Assembly: GCA_037043455.1 (NCBI GenBank)
Contig: JAWPHD010001433.1
Location: 186,001-250,000 of the forward strand
From: Cyrtodaria siliqua
Lineage: Eukaryota; Mollusca; Bivalvia; Adapedonta; Hiatellidae
DNA length: 64,000 nt
Reading direction: 5' to 3'
The notes beneath the pieces are model-generated. The model did not search any database. It had not been told where the DNA came from and was given only the letters and a program-made list of their open reading frames with translations. Shown here piece after piece: positions 23,601-38,600 of the stretch. Each line of letters opens with the position of its first letter. The stretch's first letter is position 1. The translations under genes and the position numbers were made by a program.

Positions 23601-26600
23601 TGAAAAACCTTGTCTGCTCCATAACTCCTCTTCCCCTGCAGCAAAGCTCATGCAACTTGATAGGCGAACTGTCTATGGTGAGAGGATGACCCTTATTGAT
23701 TTTGAGGTCAGTAGGTCAAAGTCACCGGCACCCAATAATGAAAAACCTTTTTTTTACAAAACATCTTGGGATTTCCTTGGAATATAATTATATGGAATTA
23801 AGTGTGCAGCATATACAATATATAGCGGAAATTCCCGTGTCACGTTTCTTTTTCCTTTCAGTATTTATACCAATATTCATGTGGATGAGAACTCGGACCT
23901 GTGAATCAAGAGTTATACATCCTTGACATTTTACATTTCATTGATTCTAGTAAAAGGTTTTGGTTATCCCCGTTTTTAGTAAATCGATGATGCCTAGATT
24001 TTTAAACTTCATACGATTGCACCTAGTCTATTAACTCATACCAGAAATTGGTCACCATGAGGGATCTTGACCTGTTTACACATCATTGTTTTAGGTTAGC
24101 TTCTAAGACATCAGTAGACTTAGACTCTTCAGACTCAATACGCATATACATCCAGATGAGTAATACACATTCATAGAGTAATATACACATTCATTGAGTA
24201 ATATACATTCATGGCAAAAATAAGTGACCATTATTCGATGAAATATGCTTTCTTGTTTCTGTCATCAAATTACAAATAAAGAGGTGGCGGGGATATTGAT
24301 GCCTGCTACTTCCTGTATTATAGAAACAACTCATCGGTCAAATCTGGTATAAGAGCTCTGTTGTTAGAAATGGTAGTTTGATTACTTTAAACAATCAGAT
24401 TCTGAACACTACAATGAAATTAACAATTTTCCACCAGGTGGTGCTGCCCTGGATCTGAACGCTGTCACCCGAAAGCCAGCCAAGTGGATATCAGACATGA
24501 CGTGGCTTAATCTGGTACAGCTCAGTGGATTGCCACAGTTCACTGAGATCCTTAACCAGGTGTCACGTAACGAGAAGGGCTGGAAGGCATGGTTCGATAC
24601 TGATGCCCCAGAGGAGGAACTCATGCCTGATGGTTACAGCATATCTCTAAATTCTTTTAAAAAACTTTTAATTCTTCGGTAAGTAAAACAGTCTAATTAT
24701 ATTATCAGTAAAATGTTGCTTTATTATAACATTATTTTTTGTGTAAAGGATTTGAAATAAATTAGCACAAATACTCCGTCTTTCAAGACGATGTTTTTTT
24801 CTAACCTTCACCAATCAAATAACTTATAGAATAGAATTAATAACACATATATTCAATATGATTTTGTCTTTAATATAATATCATTGTTAACAGTTAGGTT
24901 TAAGTGGTAAAGTGATATAAGTCCAATCACATTGCATATGACTAAATGAGGAACCTATCTGTTTACAGCTGTTACACATTGCATACAACTAAATGGTGAA
25001 TCAAACTGTGTACATTTGTTCAAAATTGTGCATACAACTAAATGACGAACCCAGTTGTGTACAGTTGTTCATCACTGCATATGCCTAAAGGAGGAAAAAC
25101 AGCTGTGTACAGTTGTTCAACATTGCATATGACTAAATGAGGAACCCAGCTGTGTACAGCTGTTAAACATTGCTTACAACTAAATGACAAACCCGGCTGT
25201 ATACAGTTGTTCAACATTGCATACGACTAAATGATGATACCAGCTGTCTACAGCTGTTAAACATTGCACCAGGGCTGTACAAATCCAAGTGCCTCTTTGC
25301 AAAATGTTAGTCCTGGGCAAGTGGAATGTTATAAAAAAAAAAAAGTCCCGAGATTTCATTTTTCCCAAAAATTGAAAGTCAGACAGTGCTAACATTGATC
25401 GAGAAATACACTGACTCACAAGAAGATAATTGACACTTGCCTTAATTGCCATCAATTAAGTCCCTGCAATTATATAATCCCCTCTAAGTGGGATTTTATT
25501 AGCCCATAGTCATTGTCTTTTAAGGCAACATGCTCCAAAGACTTGCATATTGGTGAAGCGACCTGCATTGTTTCAGGTGCCATCTCGCTCATATCACTAG
25601 AGCAATGGCAGAAAATCTATAACGTGGCTCCAGTGTAAATGGAGTGTCTACAATAGAATTTGCAACTCTGCAGTTCAGGGTGAGAAGGTTCTAGGCCCGT
25701 TCTCCATATTTTATCTCGATGTACATGGAGGATGATCCTGGCATGTTCATTCCTTTTAGGCACCATATAACCTTTCATGTGTTGGTGCGCCTTAAAACCC
25801 CAGTTCAATTCAATCAGAGAGTACACAAATGAAAACAATTAAATGTCTTAAATTCATTAATTGTTATTTAATTGTCCCGATCTTTGCAACCTGTAACACA
25901 TAATTAGGTTAAGAAAATAGTGCAGAAGTACTTTTTGGCATTCAAAACACATTAATGCATAAAAAAAGTTCATAATTGATGATATTTCGATTGAATTTCG
26001 GATATGTTTTGGCCGTAAAGAGCGGTGTCATAATAGTTTGGATGGTGCATAATTTCACCTTTTATTTATTTTTTATTTTTTTATTTCTTACATAGTTGCA
26101 CTAGCAGAACTGTACCACGCAAAAAATATTAATCACAATCCTCCTAACAAATTGAAAGGAAAAAAGATGAATAAATAAAGATACATATACATAAAATATA
26201 TTTCTGTTCTTTCTGCTATCCATCCTTCTTTCTTCTATCATCAATCTTTCTTGTGCAGTCCTACTTTCAGATAAATTCAAGTCTAGGTTTCTTTGATAAT
26301 TGATAATATTTTCAGATAATTAAGGTTATATTGATACATGGTCCATTGTGGATGGTCCATGGTGGATATAACAAATCTTTGCAACAGTAAAATGATATTT
26401 AATAAATTATTATTTGCATCAGTCAGTAGAATAAACTTTTGCTTCAGTTTCCCCAATATTTTCATTTGGCGAAAAAAACGTTTATATAGGCGGAGAAGGT
26501 CCTGGCTTTGATTAATACACAGATAACTTTTAAAGTATATAAAGACAGATTTTCAATAATTAAAGTAAAACATATGGGGCCTGTTCATTTTCAGAAGCAA

Positions 26601-29600
26601 CAAGCTCTGGTTCTGCATCTTAAAAAATAACCTTTGAGCACTAAGTGGCATTCGACGAAGTTTTAATCATAAATGGGACAACTGGAAAATTAATCAGGGC
26701 AAGTGGCTTTTTCAAAGTCACTTGTGTCGTGGACAAATGGCTAAACATATTATTTGTGCATACGACTAAATGACGAACCCAGTTGTGTACAGTTGTTTAA
26801 CATTGCATATGACTAAATGAGGAAACCAGCTGTGTATAGTTGTTCAACATTACATGCGACTAACAAACCCAGCTGTGTATAGTTGTTCAACATTGCATAT
26901 GACTAAATGAGGAAACCAGCTGTGTATAGTTGTTCAACGTTACATGCGACTAACGAACCCAGCTGTGTACAGTTGTTCAACATTGCATATGACTAAATGA
27001 GGACACCAGCTGTTAAACATTCATACGACTAAATGACAATGACTAAATGAGAAATCCAGCTGTGTACAGCTGTTAAACACTGCATATGACTAAATGAGGA
27101 ACCCAGCTGTGCACATTTGTTCAAACACAGTCAGCAGGATATTGGAATGTAACAGTTCTAACATATAGCAATCTATCTGGGGTTTGATCCAGATTTACCT
27201 ACTGAACATGAAGTAATATAGGATTTTTTATAAGTGTCTGTTTAATCTGTTTAATACTGGATTTATTAAACCAGTTGGATAAAGTTATATGGGACAAGGT
27301 AGCTAAACTTTGCCGAGCAGCATGTGAATTTTATCCAACAAATTTAATAAATTCATTTTTTATGTGAGATTCTATGTATCACATATCTCAAAAAGTGCCA
27401 CAACATACATTTATCAATGAAGCTGCCTATAAAGATCCTTGTCGTATGATGATGTCATTTGTCTCGTATGATGATGTTGTATATTCCTTAGGTATTCTCC
27501 GTACAACACCAAAGAACAGAATTGCCTCGTCCATTACTGTAATCCGTTATGGTTAGGAAAATTGATGAGGCAATTTTAATTGCCCGAGTTGAACGGAAAA
27601 GAGTAAGTGATGATGGGATCTTCATTTGCGTATTCTGTGTTTTATATATGTCATGTCTTTATAACATGGCCACACTGCAAGTTATGTGATAAAAACCTCT
27701 TCCACTAAAGGTCATGGTGTCCAGACAGAACGGTGCCCCAGGCCAGGAAGTACATCAGTGATTCTATGGGACCACAATACGCAGAGGCTGTTCTTCTGAG
27801 TCTGGAGGATACGTGGGCAGAGAGTAACACACGTACACCTCTGATCTGCTTCTTGTCTATGGGATCTGATCCTACAAACCAAATAGAAAACCTCTGTAAA
27901 AAGAGGCAACTAGGTGAGATATATCAAAAACATTTGTCAAACAGATGAGTTTTAAGTTACATGTATTAAAATATTTAATTAAATTTTAAGGTGTTTTGTT
28001 TAGTATGGTTATTTACGTCATTTTCAGCACGCAAGGTTATATATGATGGGTCAAATTCTTTTGTGGGGATGGAGGCAGACCATCCGCATTTCCTGGGTTG
28101 AACCAGTACTGTACAATTCCTCACATACTAGTCAAGCTCCCTGTGGGATTTGAACCCGCAGCGGTGAGAGGCAAGAAGGTTTAAAATGCAACATTGTTAA
28201 CACCTCGTTAAGTATACGGCGTTAATTTAATTTTAAGGATAAAAAGCAGTTCTTCCATTGTATATTGTCCAAAACTTAGCAGTATACGTTGTCATTAGGA
28301 CCTAAACATACACACCGTCTTTTGCTATGTCTTTCTGAAGTCAGCAACAATGTGAGCTCTAGAAATGTAAAAGAACTAGAGGAATTGATTCTATAGCATG
28401 TATAGTAAGATCAGCCTGATCTTAGATTCCTCTGTATCCCTCTCTTGAGTAACAGCTTGAAATAACCTACATAGTGTATAGATGAACCATAATAAACAAT
28501 AAATATTGAAGGCGTTCACACCTTCTGACACTTCTGACTCAATCATACAGTATGACAAATAAATTAAGATGTAATATCTTTTACAGAGTTTCGAGCCATC
28601 TCCATGGGTCAAGGACAAGAAGTCCATGCCAGAAAACTGATACACGCGTTCATGCAAGTTGTAAGTTACACGTTGAATTTTAGCTATAATAGGACACATT
28701 ATTGTCTCTCAACTTCAGAAAACTATATATCACCTATTCTATTTGATATATACTAATATTATATTTAATATCAGCTATTCCATTTAATGTTTTTGCAAAT
28801 GACATCTATATGTAACCTATTCTCTTAAGGAGTATGTACCCTTTTGTGTAATCCCATCGTGTAATCCCATTGAAAGTGGATTAAAAAAAGAAAACAAATA
28901 GAACTCATATAATAGTGAATATTTTTACATGTAACTTGCAGTTCAATATGTTTACACTTTTATCTAGATTGTGCTGTACTTGAATAATAAATACTAACTT
29001 GATAAAAGTGTGTATTGATACTCACCATATGTCATACTCATGGTCATGTCACGGTCGTGTGTGTAAATTGACTAATTCACATATTCATGAAGTATATATT
29101 TATAATTCATGGGTAGTAATGCCTGGAAAAATGTATGAACATATACTGAAAGTGTCATGCAAAGATATTCAAGATTATTTCAGTTCTAGTTCTTTAATAT
29201 ATCGTTTTCAAATGCAATCTTTATGGGATTACACAAAAGCGGACGTAATCCTTAAACACAGAATGCATAAATCATGTATGCTGTGTTAATAATGTCAAAA
29301 CCTAGATCAGTTTTTATTCTTGTTTAAAGTGGAAATATAGCTGTTAACAGTGATACTCTTAAGTAATGAAATAATTGAAATATTTTAAAAAGTTTATCTT
29401 TTTGATGAGAACAGAATTTTTGGAGATTGTTTGGAATTTTTATGAATATAAATATCTTGGGAGTAATTCTATACTTTAGTGGAATTCTTAAACATGCTTC
29501 AGAGCACATATACAAAAAAATCTCTCAAAGCATATTTTGCACTTCGATCAAAATGGTTGACATAGACAATGTATCACCTTCACTTGCTATTAAACTATTT

Positions 29601-32600
29601 GACTGAACACTAATAAGACCAATAATTACATACTGTGTAGAAATTGAGATGTGATTTTAATATAGAAACGGACAATAAAGATAATTTTTACTTTGAAAAA
29701 ATACAAAAGAAAATTGCACATTACCTACCCAGTTGCGATCAAGTACCCCAAATAAATGCAGAACGAATGCAGAATGAAAAGAATGAAAGGAGAATGAACA
29801 ATGCACGATCTGTACACCGAAAGCAAAATGAATGCAGTGCATTTTTTTTGAAATGCTAGACTCTGAAAAAGAACGCAACCACTGAAATGGATTTTTAAAA
29901 AGGGTGTGAGTGAACTTTATGTAGATAAGAATGATATCACATGTCATTGTAAAATGTCGTGATAAAACGTAATGTGATTTCAGGGAGGAGGTTGGGTACT
30001 GACCTGGGACTGAACTTATTAATCAGTCTCTATTTGTAACATGTACCTTCATAGATGTCTTCAATTGTGTTGGGCTGTGTGACTGTTGCAAAACAGCTAT
30101 CTGGATATGATCTTTATGGATGATTTTATAATTATAACACATACTGTTATTACAGGGAGGTTGGGCACTGTTACAGAACTGCCATCTGGGTTTGAACTTC
30201 ATGGATGAGTTATTGAATCTGCTTTTGGAGACGCAACAAATACACGACGAATTTCGTGTCTGGATCACTACAGAACCACATGATCATTTCCCCATCAGTA
30301 TGCTTCAGGTATAACCATTATTCATGTGAATTGTATTTAATTATCTCACATATGCAACATTATGACAGTTATAGGATGAGTTCCTTGTCTGAATGTATTA
30401 CCAACTGCAGATAAAAACAAACTGATGGATAAATTATTGTGTCCAGACAGATCGAAAAACTTGTAATACTTATAAATTTCAAGGCTCATTACGAACCCTT
30501 TACTGTGTTTCAAACTGAATATGCATCACATCATCCCGGTTATAATACACCATCCTTGAGAAAGTGAGATATAGAAATGGCGGCATCTGTCCGTCCGTCT
30601 GTCTTTGTTTCCTGCCTACCATCTGTGTTTCCGTCCATTCCAAATGTATGTCACCTACTCCTCAAAAACTATTGAAGCTACCTCCACCAAGCATAGTGTG
30701 GAAGATCACTAGCAAGTAATGATGTGTAGGAAACAAGGGCAGATAAAGCAGATAAAAAATTACTGGAAAAATTGCCTTTATTCTAGCTCATATAGTCAAA
30801 GAATGAGAGCTTATGTAATTCCGGCGACGGCAACACACTCCACATCAAGTTCACCAAATTGGCCATGAGCTTCTAGTATTATCTCGAGGGCTGCATAAAT
30901 TATTTTGGTTCCTGGAACCCAAATTCTGATAGCACTTAAATGTGCAATATGGAATGTCATGTGATGGTGTGTAGGAAGAATGATCAACTTGAATGGCCTT
31001 GACCTAGTTTGTTTATTTATTCCGTTCTCGCACAACTTTCAAACTTTAAAACACTTACATCATACACGTATATAGTCATTGTGAATGACCTTCACCTACA
31101 TTGACATACATTATTCATTTAGTTCATTTCTCACACAATAACAGCCTTGGAGCATCCAAACTTCATGCGTATTTACTTCTACAACAGTGTAATAAAAGCA
31201 TCTTCAAGGACATATTTTTTGAGACTAAATTCTAAGCAACTGATCACCACATTTTCTAGTTCACGTACAAATGATGTTTCAGATTTCCCTCAAGTTTACT
31301 AATGAGCCCCCACAAGGTATCAAGGCAGGTCTGAAGAGAACATATGCTGGGTTCAGTCAGGAGTACCTGGAAATTTGTGCCGTGCAACAGTGGAAGCCAT
31401 TACTGTTTGGCGTCTCCTTTTTACATACAGTTGTACAGGTAAAACCATGACACTAAAATGTCATATTTGATTAAGAAGTTTTAACTTAATAATATTTGTT
31501 GAGCCACTTTATCCAGAAACATGTTAGCTGTACCATAGTGCATCCGAAAAAGTTCATGTTTGCATTAAAATTCTCTTTCTAAGAGACTATTTATTTTACA
31601 GCCTTCCATTATATGCATACATACTGACAAGCAGTATAAGCAGGTCACCATGCCTGACCTTGAACTACTTTTTTTTGTATCACCTGCTTAGCATGGCAGA
31701 TCACTCTGTCTATCGTCGTCCATCACACTTTAACTGCAACCTAACCTTGGCCATAACTTAAAATCTTTAGACATATGTTCATGAAAATTCACACACGTCT
31801 TCATCTTAACCTATGGAATGTTGTTACACATGTCCAATAACTCTGGCTTTCATTTTGACAGAGTAAGCTCCCTTTCATAAAACTTTTAACCTGCAACCTA
31901 ACCATGCTCATAACTAGCCATAACTTAAGAAGACCTATGTTCATGAAACTTCACACATATATTCATCTTACAATACAGAATATTGTTACTTATGACCAAT
32001 AACTCGGACTTTCATTTTACAGAGTTATGCCCCTTTTATAAAACTTTAACCTGCAAGCTCATAACTAGCCATAACTTAAGAAGTATTTGTCCTATGTTCA
32101 TGAAACTTCACACACATAATCATCTTACCACACAGAATATTGTTACCCATGACCAATAATTCTGACTTTCATTTCAGCAGAGTTATGCCCCTTTTCATAT
32201 AACTTCAACCTGCAACCTAACCAAGCTCTTAACTGGCCATAACTTGAAAAGTATTTGACCTATGTTCATGAAACTTCATACACATATTCGTCTTAACTGA
32301 AGGAATATTGTTACACATGTCCAATAACTCTGGCTTTCTTTTTGGCTGAGTTATGCCCCTTTTTCATAAAACTTGAACCAGCAACCTAGCCTAGCTCATA
32401 TCCAAATATTGGCCTATGGTCATGAAACTTTTTTTTTATACAGTTCTTCCTTATAATCAATTATCCAATGCAGATTTATGCCCCTTTTTATAAACTTTAA
32501 ATATAAATATAAAAATCGAACAGGAAAAATAGCATTCAAGGACAACAGTCAACCACAAACACACACAGAAACAAAGAACAACTTTAAAGATGAATAAAAG

Positions 32601-35600
32601 GCCAAATAAGACAATCACAAACACAAAATGGTTGACACTAGGCCTTGGAATGGTCAGTGGCAAAAAAGGCTGCTAGGTGTTTAAACCAGGTTCTAGGGTG
32701 CACCAAACTTCACACACCCTCCTGTCCTCCCAATAAAACAGGACAGTGTAAATATAGAAATCCTCGCCCTGAACTATTCTCTAACCAAAAAGGCGACATT
32801 AATAGGCAATATAAGTAAAACACAAAGATGCTCTTGTATATATAAATACAAAAAAACAATAGCCTAGGTAGACATCATCATAGGGTCCACAGCCTGTCCG
32901 GTCATCGCACAATTAAAGAGGAAAGCATTGTGGCGAATGTAAATGGGTCCACCCAAGTTCGGGGTTGCATGTTCAAGGTCATGCAATTGTATGTCTTGCA
33001 ATTTACTCAAAACACCTTGAGATAATGAGCTGAATCTTGTTGTGTGTATGGTGTCCAATGCATCAGATAAGAGGTCTAGCAGTTCATGTACCATCTCGGG
33101 GACCATAATGTGGATGAAATTTGCTTGTTTTGTAGGCATTAAATAAGATTTGAACATCAATGGAAATAGAGAAAAAATAAATAATTCTGATACACTTTTT
33201 ACTTCTAATTTGTATCTTGGCAGAAAAATGACGTAAAACACCATACAAACAAACAAACAAACATCTTGGTAGTATATATGTCACTTCCTCTCATGGCTAT
33301 AAAACCCTGGCATATATTTTAAAGTATCCTCTACAATATCATCTTGAGCCTCTTGTTTATGTTTTGTACAAATTGCATTTACTTTTTTCAAGGCATCTGA
33401 AGTTTAGTAAGTATCTCACAATTCAGCACTTCCTTGCGTGATGCTTATTGTATATATCACTTAACTGTAGGAGCTTCCTAATGTTGTGTTGTATATAGCA
33501 CTTAGATACTGGGCTTCCTAATGTGATATTGTATATAGCACTTAGATGTAGGGGCTTCCTAATGTGATATTGTATATAGCACTTAGATGTAGGGACTTCC
33601 TAATGTGATATTGTATATAGCACTTAGATGTTGGGGCTTCCTAATGTGATATTGTATATAGCACTTAGATGTAGGGGCTTCCTAATGTGATATTGTATAT
33701 AGCACTTAACTGTAGGGACTTCCTAATGTGATATTGTATATAGCACTTAGATGTAGGGACTTCCTAATGTGATATTGTATATAGCTCTTAGATGTAGTGA
33801 CTTCCTAATGTGATATTGTATATATCACTTAGATATGTAGGGACTTCCTAATGTGATATTGTATATAGCACTTAGATGTAGGGGCTTCCTAATGTGATAT
33901 TGTATATAGCACTTAGATGTAGGGGCTTCCTAATGTGATATTGTATATAGCTCTTAGATGTAGTGACTTCCTAATGTGATATTGTATATAGCACTTAGAT
34001 ACGTAGGGGCTTCCTAATGTGATATTGTATAAAGCACTTAGATACGTAGGGGCTTCCTAATGTGATATTGTATAAAGCACTTAGATGTAGGGACTTCCTA
34101 ATGTGATATTGTATATAGCACTTAGATACGTAGGGGCTTCCTAATGTGATATTGTATAAAGCACTTAGATGTAGGGGCTTCCTAATGTGATATTGTATAT
34201 AGCACTTAGATATGTAGGGGCTTCCTAATGTGATATAGTATATAGCACTTAGATGTAGGGACTTCCTAATGTGATATTGTATATAGCACTTAGATGTAGG
34301 GGCTTCCTAATGTGATATCGTATATAGCACTTAGATGTAGGGTCGTCCTTATATGATATTGTATATAGCACTTAGATGTAGGGGCTTCCTAATGTGATAT
34401 TGTATATAGCACTTAGATGTGGGGGCTTCCTAATGTGATAGCGTATATAGCACTTAGATGTAGGGGCTTCCTAATGGGATATTGAATATAGCACTTTGAT
34501 GTAGGGACTTCCTAATGTGATATTGTATATAGCACTTAGATGTAGGGGCTTCCTAATATGATATTGTATATAGCACTTAGATGTAGGGGCTTCCTAATGG
34601 GATATTGTATATAGCACTTAGATGTAGGGGCTTCCTAATGGGATATTGTATATAGCACTTAGATGTAGGGACTTCCTAATGTGATATTGTATATAGCACT
34701 TAGATGTAGGGGCTTCCTAATATGATATTGTATATAGCACTTAGATGTAGGGGCTTCCTAATGTGATATTGTATATAGCACTTAGATGTAGGGGCTTCCT
34801 AATGTGATATTGTATATAGCACTTAGATGTAGGGGCTTCCTAATATGATATTGTATATAGCACTCAGATACGTAGGGGCTTCCTAATGTGATATTGTATA
34901 TAGCACTTAGATGTAGGGACTTCCTAATGTGATATTGTATATAGCACTTAGATGTAGGGCTTCCTAATGTTATGTTGTGTATAGCACTTAGATGTAGGGG
35001 CTTCCTAATGTGATATTGTATATGACTCATTATTTGCTTTAGAGCTATCTATGAGGACACATAGGTCAAAATCTGGAAATCAAATTTGACAAACTTTGTC
35101 TACTGTATGTATATGTTTCACACATGTACTTTCAATAAAACATACAAAAAAGATAACTTAACTTGTTGTTGTTTTTTTATTTCATGAACTAAAATCACCT
35201 GTCAAAACTCACGTAACGGGACAGACATACATATTCGAGGTGAAATATTTAGCAAAATATTCTGCTTTATGTGTTACAGTAGCTAAAACAATGATCAATG
35301 GCATATTAAATAGCTGCTTTATTCAAAACATTAAGACAAATACAAAACAAAACCTTTAAGGCGACATTTAGAAGCTTAAAACGCAAATATGGAAAACTGG
35401 ATTTACCAGATCTATAGACTTTTTTTTAAAATTAAGCTTGCATATACATTTAGAGCAATAAAGGATTCATTGAACTTCATATAATTCCATTAACAAACTG
35501 TCACAACAAGTATGTGTGTAAGATAAGCAGAAAACATTGACTTATAAAACAAAACAGCTTATTTAAAAACATCATTAACTAAACCCATCTAACGTAACAG

Positions 35601-38600
35601 GACAGACATTTTGTGAAAAAATAATATTTTTGGAATTTTGTCAATAAAAAAATAAAATTTCTGCTCCACTTCCTTGAGACAATTTAAAGCATAGCAAACA
35701 AATATTACAAAAGTTTTATCAGTTCAGGGTGGTGGTCATAAACAATCTTAAGTCAATTCCTAACTTAAGTCAATTTCTTGAAATTTTCATAATCAAATTT
35801 AAATATTTCATAACTAGTTTTTACATACAAGTATTGATCATGATAAAATTTATGAAAATTAGGAATTTGATTCAATTAAGGGAATGACTTAAGCAGTTTT
35901 ATTAATGTAGACCCTGTCTATTAGGACTTAAAACACAGCACTAAATTCTAATTATCTAAACCCACAGATATTAACACTATCCCACATACAACAAATCTGT
36001 TTTGCATAACTCTGAAAACATCCAGTAAAATACATGGAAAATATAAATCTATAAATGAAGGTATAATCACTGAATAAAGTTTAAACACATTGTGGCAAAG
36101 GGAGAAATTGCTCATTTTGAGCAATCTCTTCTTTTGTCACAATGTTTTCAAAAGTCATCTGCTGCAGAGGCTTCAGAAAGTGTCTATATGTGGGAAAGAA
36201 TTAATTAAGTGTTAACTTATCACTGTAATTTGTGATTAATCAATATCAACTTTGTAATTTTGAATTCTGGTGGAGCTTTTTTCTTCGACCAGTACAGGAC
36301 TTTTTAAAAGTTTGATAACACTAGAAATATGCTCTTGCGAGATATCATCTCGAACAGGCCATCTGTAGTAGCCTTCACTTTTCTCCATATACTGGAAAAC
36401 AACTTCGTCATTAGGAAGTAACCTCTTGACCTGCAAAAAGATCAAAAAGAGCTGAAAATCTATACTATTATTTTATCCAAAACAATTAACAGCAAAACAT
36501 TTATCATATTCATATTCAAAGAGGTATTTAACTTAGCTTAAATTGCTTTATGCTGCAGTACAATGGAACCTTTTTGAATGTAAGGTTCCTGAAACATAGT
36601 ATACTTGTCAGGAATTGTTTTTAATAATTGAAAGTTATTATTAAACAGAATAGTGAAATCAACATACAAACAAATCTGCAACACAATTTCATAAATAATA
36701 AACAAACATGTAATAGAAAATTAAAAAAAATAAAATTGTACACATGTATGTAAATCTGAAAGGAAAAAAACATATGAAAATATGTTTGAACTTTAACTAT
36801 GGTAATACCTCGGCAACATACTCGGCAGAGCTTTTCCCCGATCTTAATTTGACAAGAACAAAATCGCCTTCCTTGTATTTGGGCCTTTAATGTTAAAACA
36901 AAATACATTGTTATACACTATCATTGAAGAATTTTGGCAGAGATCTGTTTTTAAAATTATCATTATTTATTATTTACACATCTTAAACAAGTAAGAGCTA
37001 ATTCAAGTTTTTGTTTGGTATTTTTTTTGTGAGTTAGCAATATTTCAGGTACATATTGACAGTTATTATTAAATGATCAAACTGTCATTTCAAGAGAATA
37101 CAAAACCTGATGTAGGTTACCACTTACTCTGAATCCATATTTTCTAAGATAGATGTTAGACTGATGTCACCAGGGCCAAAGTCACTGAAGCTTACATCTG
37201 AAATAAAGGCAAAACAATGAAAATTTACTACAAAGCACAAATCTAAACTACATAATTTTAAGGTGGTTGCTTATGCCTTGATACAGAGAGTGTTTAATTT
37301 AACATTGGGTGTATTAACCGATTTATGGACGTCAAAGCACCACAGACCCCGAGAGCTCCAAAAACTATTGTCTAAAGAAAACCAACTAATAATAGAACTA
37401 TCTCATATGAGCCGTCCCGCGAGAAAAAACAACATTATGGCCGCTGGGTAATGTATCGCCCCAGATCAGCCTGCACAGACTGATCTGGGCATACACATTC
37501 CATCTCAGGGGAATAGAGGTATAGAGTAATGATTCCTGAAACAGAAAATCCACAGGAGGTGAAAAGTGTCTTATCCGGGTAAGCCTGTGCGGCATGCATA
37601 GGCTGAACCGGGTCGATACTTTACGCAGAGTCCACAATGTTGGTTTTCTCGCTTAATGGATAAAGGATACAGATATTCAACAATGTTAAAAAAACATGAT
37701 TTCATACTCATATCTTCCGCGCTAAGAATTAGATCATCATCAGAGCCATCTGTTGAGAGCTGAGTGACATCAGTTGACTCAGGAATGTGCACTGCAGGCT
37801 GGTCTAGTGCCACAAAATGTTGCTCTTCATCTGGCTGTACGTTGGGCACATCAGGTAACTGAACCACAGGCTGATCAAGTTCAGCGACAAGAAGCTCCTC
37901 AGTTTGTATTAATGCTGTTCTAAGATAAGGAAACTAGTCGAAATAAAGGATGCTACTAAAATCCTGAGATGAGGATACACTTTCATTAAGATTTGATGTA
38001 AAATGTTGCTTGTAGAGTGTTTATAAGCCAATTGTTGTCGACAGACGGTGGACAAACTGTGATCACAATAGCTCACCTTGAGCACTTTTTGCACAGGTGT
38101 GCTCAAACGAGAACCCGAGGCGTTACAGCCTTTGAACGTAAGTGAAAGCACATATTATTATTAATTTTAGTCAAGATTTTTTGAAGAACTTTGTTAAAAG
38201 CAGTTGTGCCGTGGTCGAGTGGTTTGCATTTTGAGATTTGTAACTGGGCGTGAGTCACAGGTTCGATCACCAGTTGCGTCATGACAGTCATGGTGGAGTG
38301 CAAGGCTCGTTTCCTAGCCTAGTACTGGTTTGTTTACCCAGGGATCATTAATAAGTGAACTGTTGCCATGATATAACTTGAATAATGTTGATAACAGCTT
38401 AAAACAAGACACATAAAAGGATACGTTTCATTTTCACTAAATTCCACTTGGCAACATACTGATTGTTCAGGCACTGGTCAAATTGTTTCTTCAGACAATT
38501 GATGCAAAAGCAGGATAGCCTTCTGGTTTTTATAACCCCCCTCTCTACTCCAAATGCAGAATGAATCTTTCTTGTACCAGGAACTGGCTTTGATTCTCTT

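Noticed and set aside
33424..35023. 41-bp repeats as a CRISPR or coding repeat (open frames such as [14 protein letters not shown])
   Set aside because: Simple satellite; the repeated peptide is a by-product of the unit not interrupting one frame.
38206..38280. Functional tRNA-Leu or tRNA-Ser gene
   Set aside because: The 5' and 3' strands of the acceptor stem do not pair well and a SINE body follows, so a SINE is the better reading.
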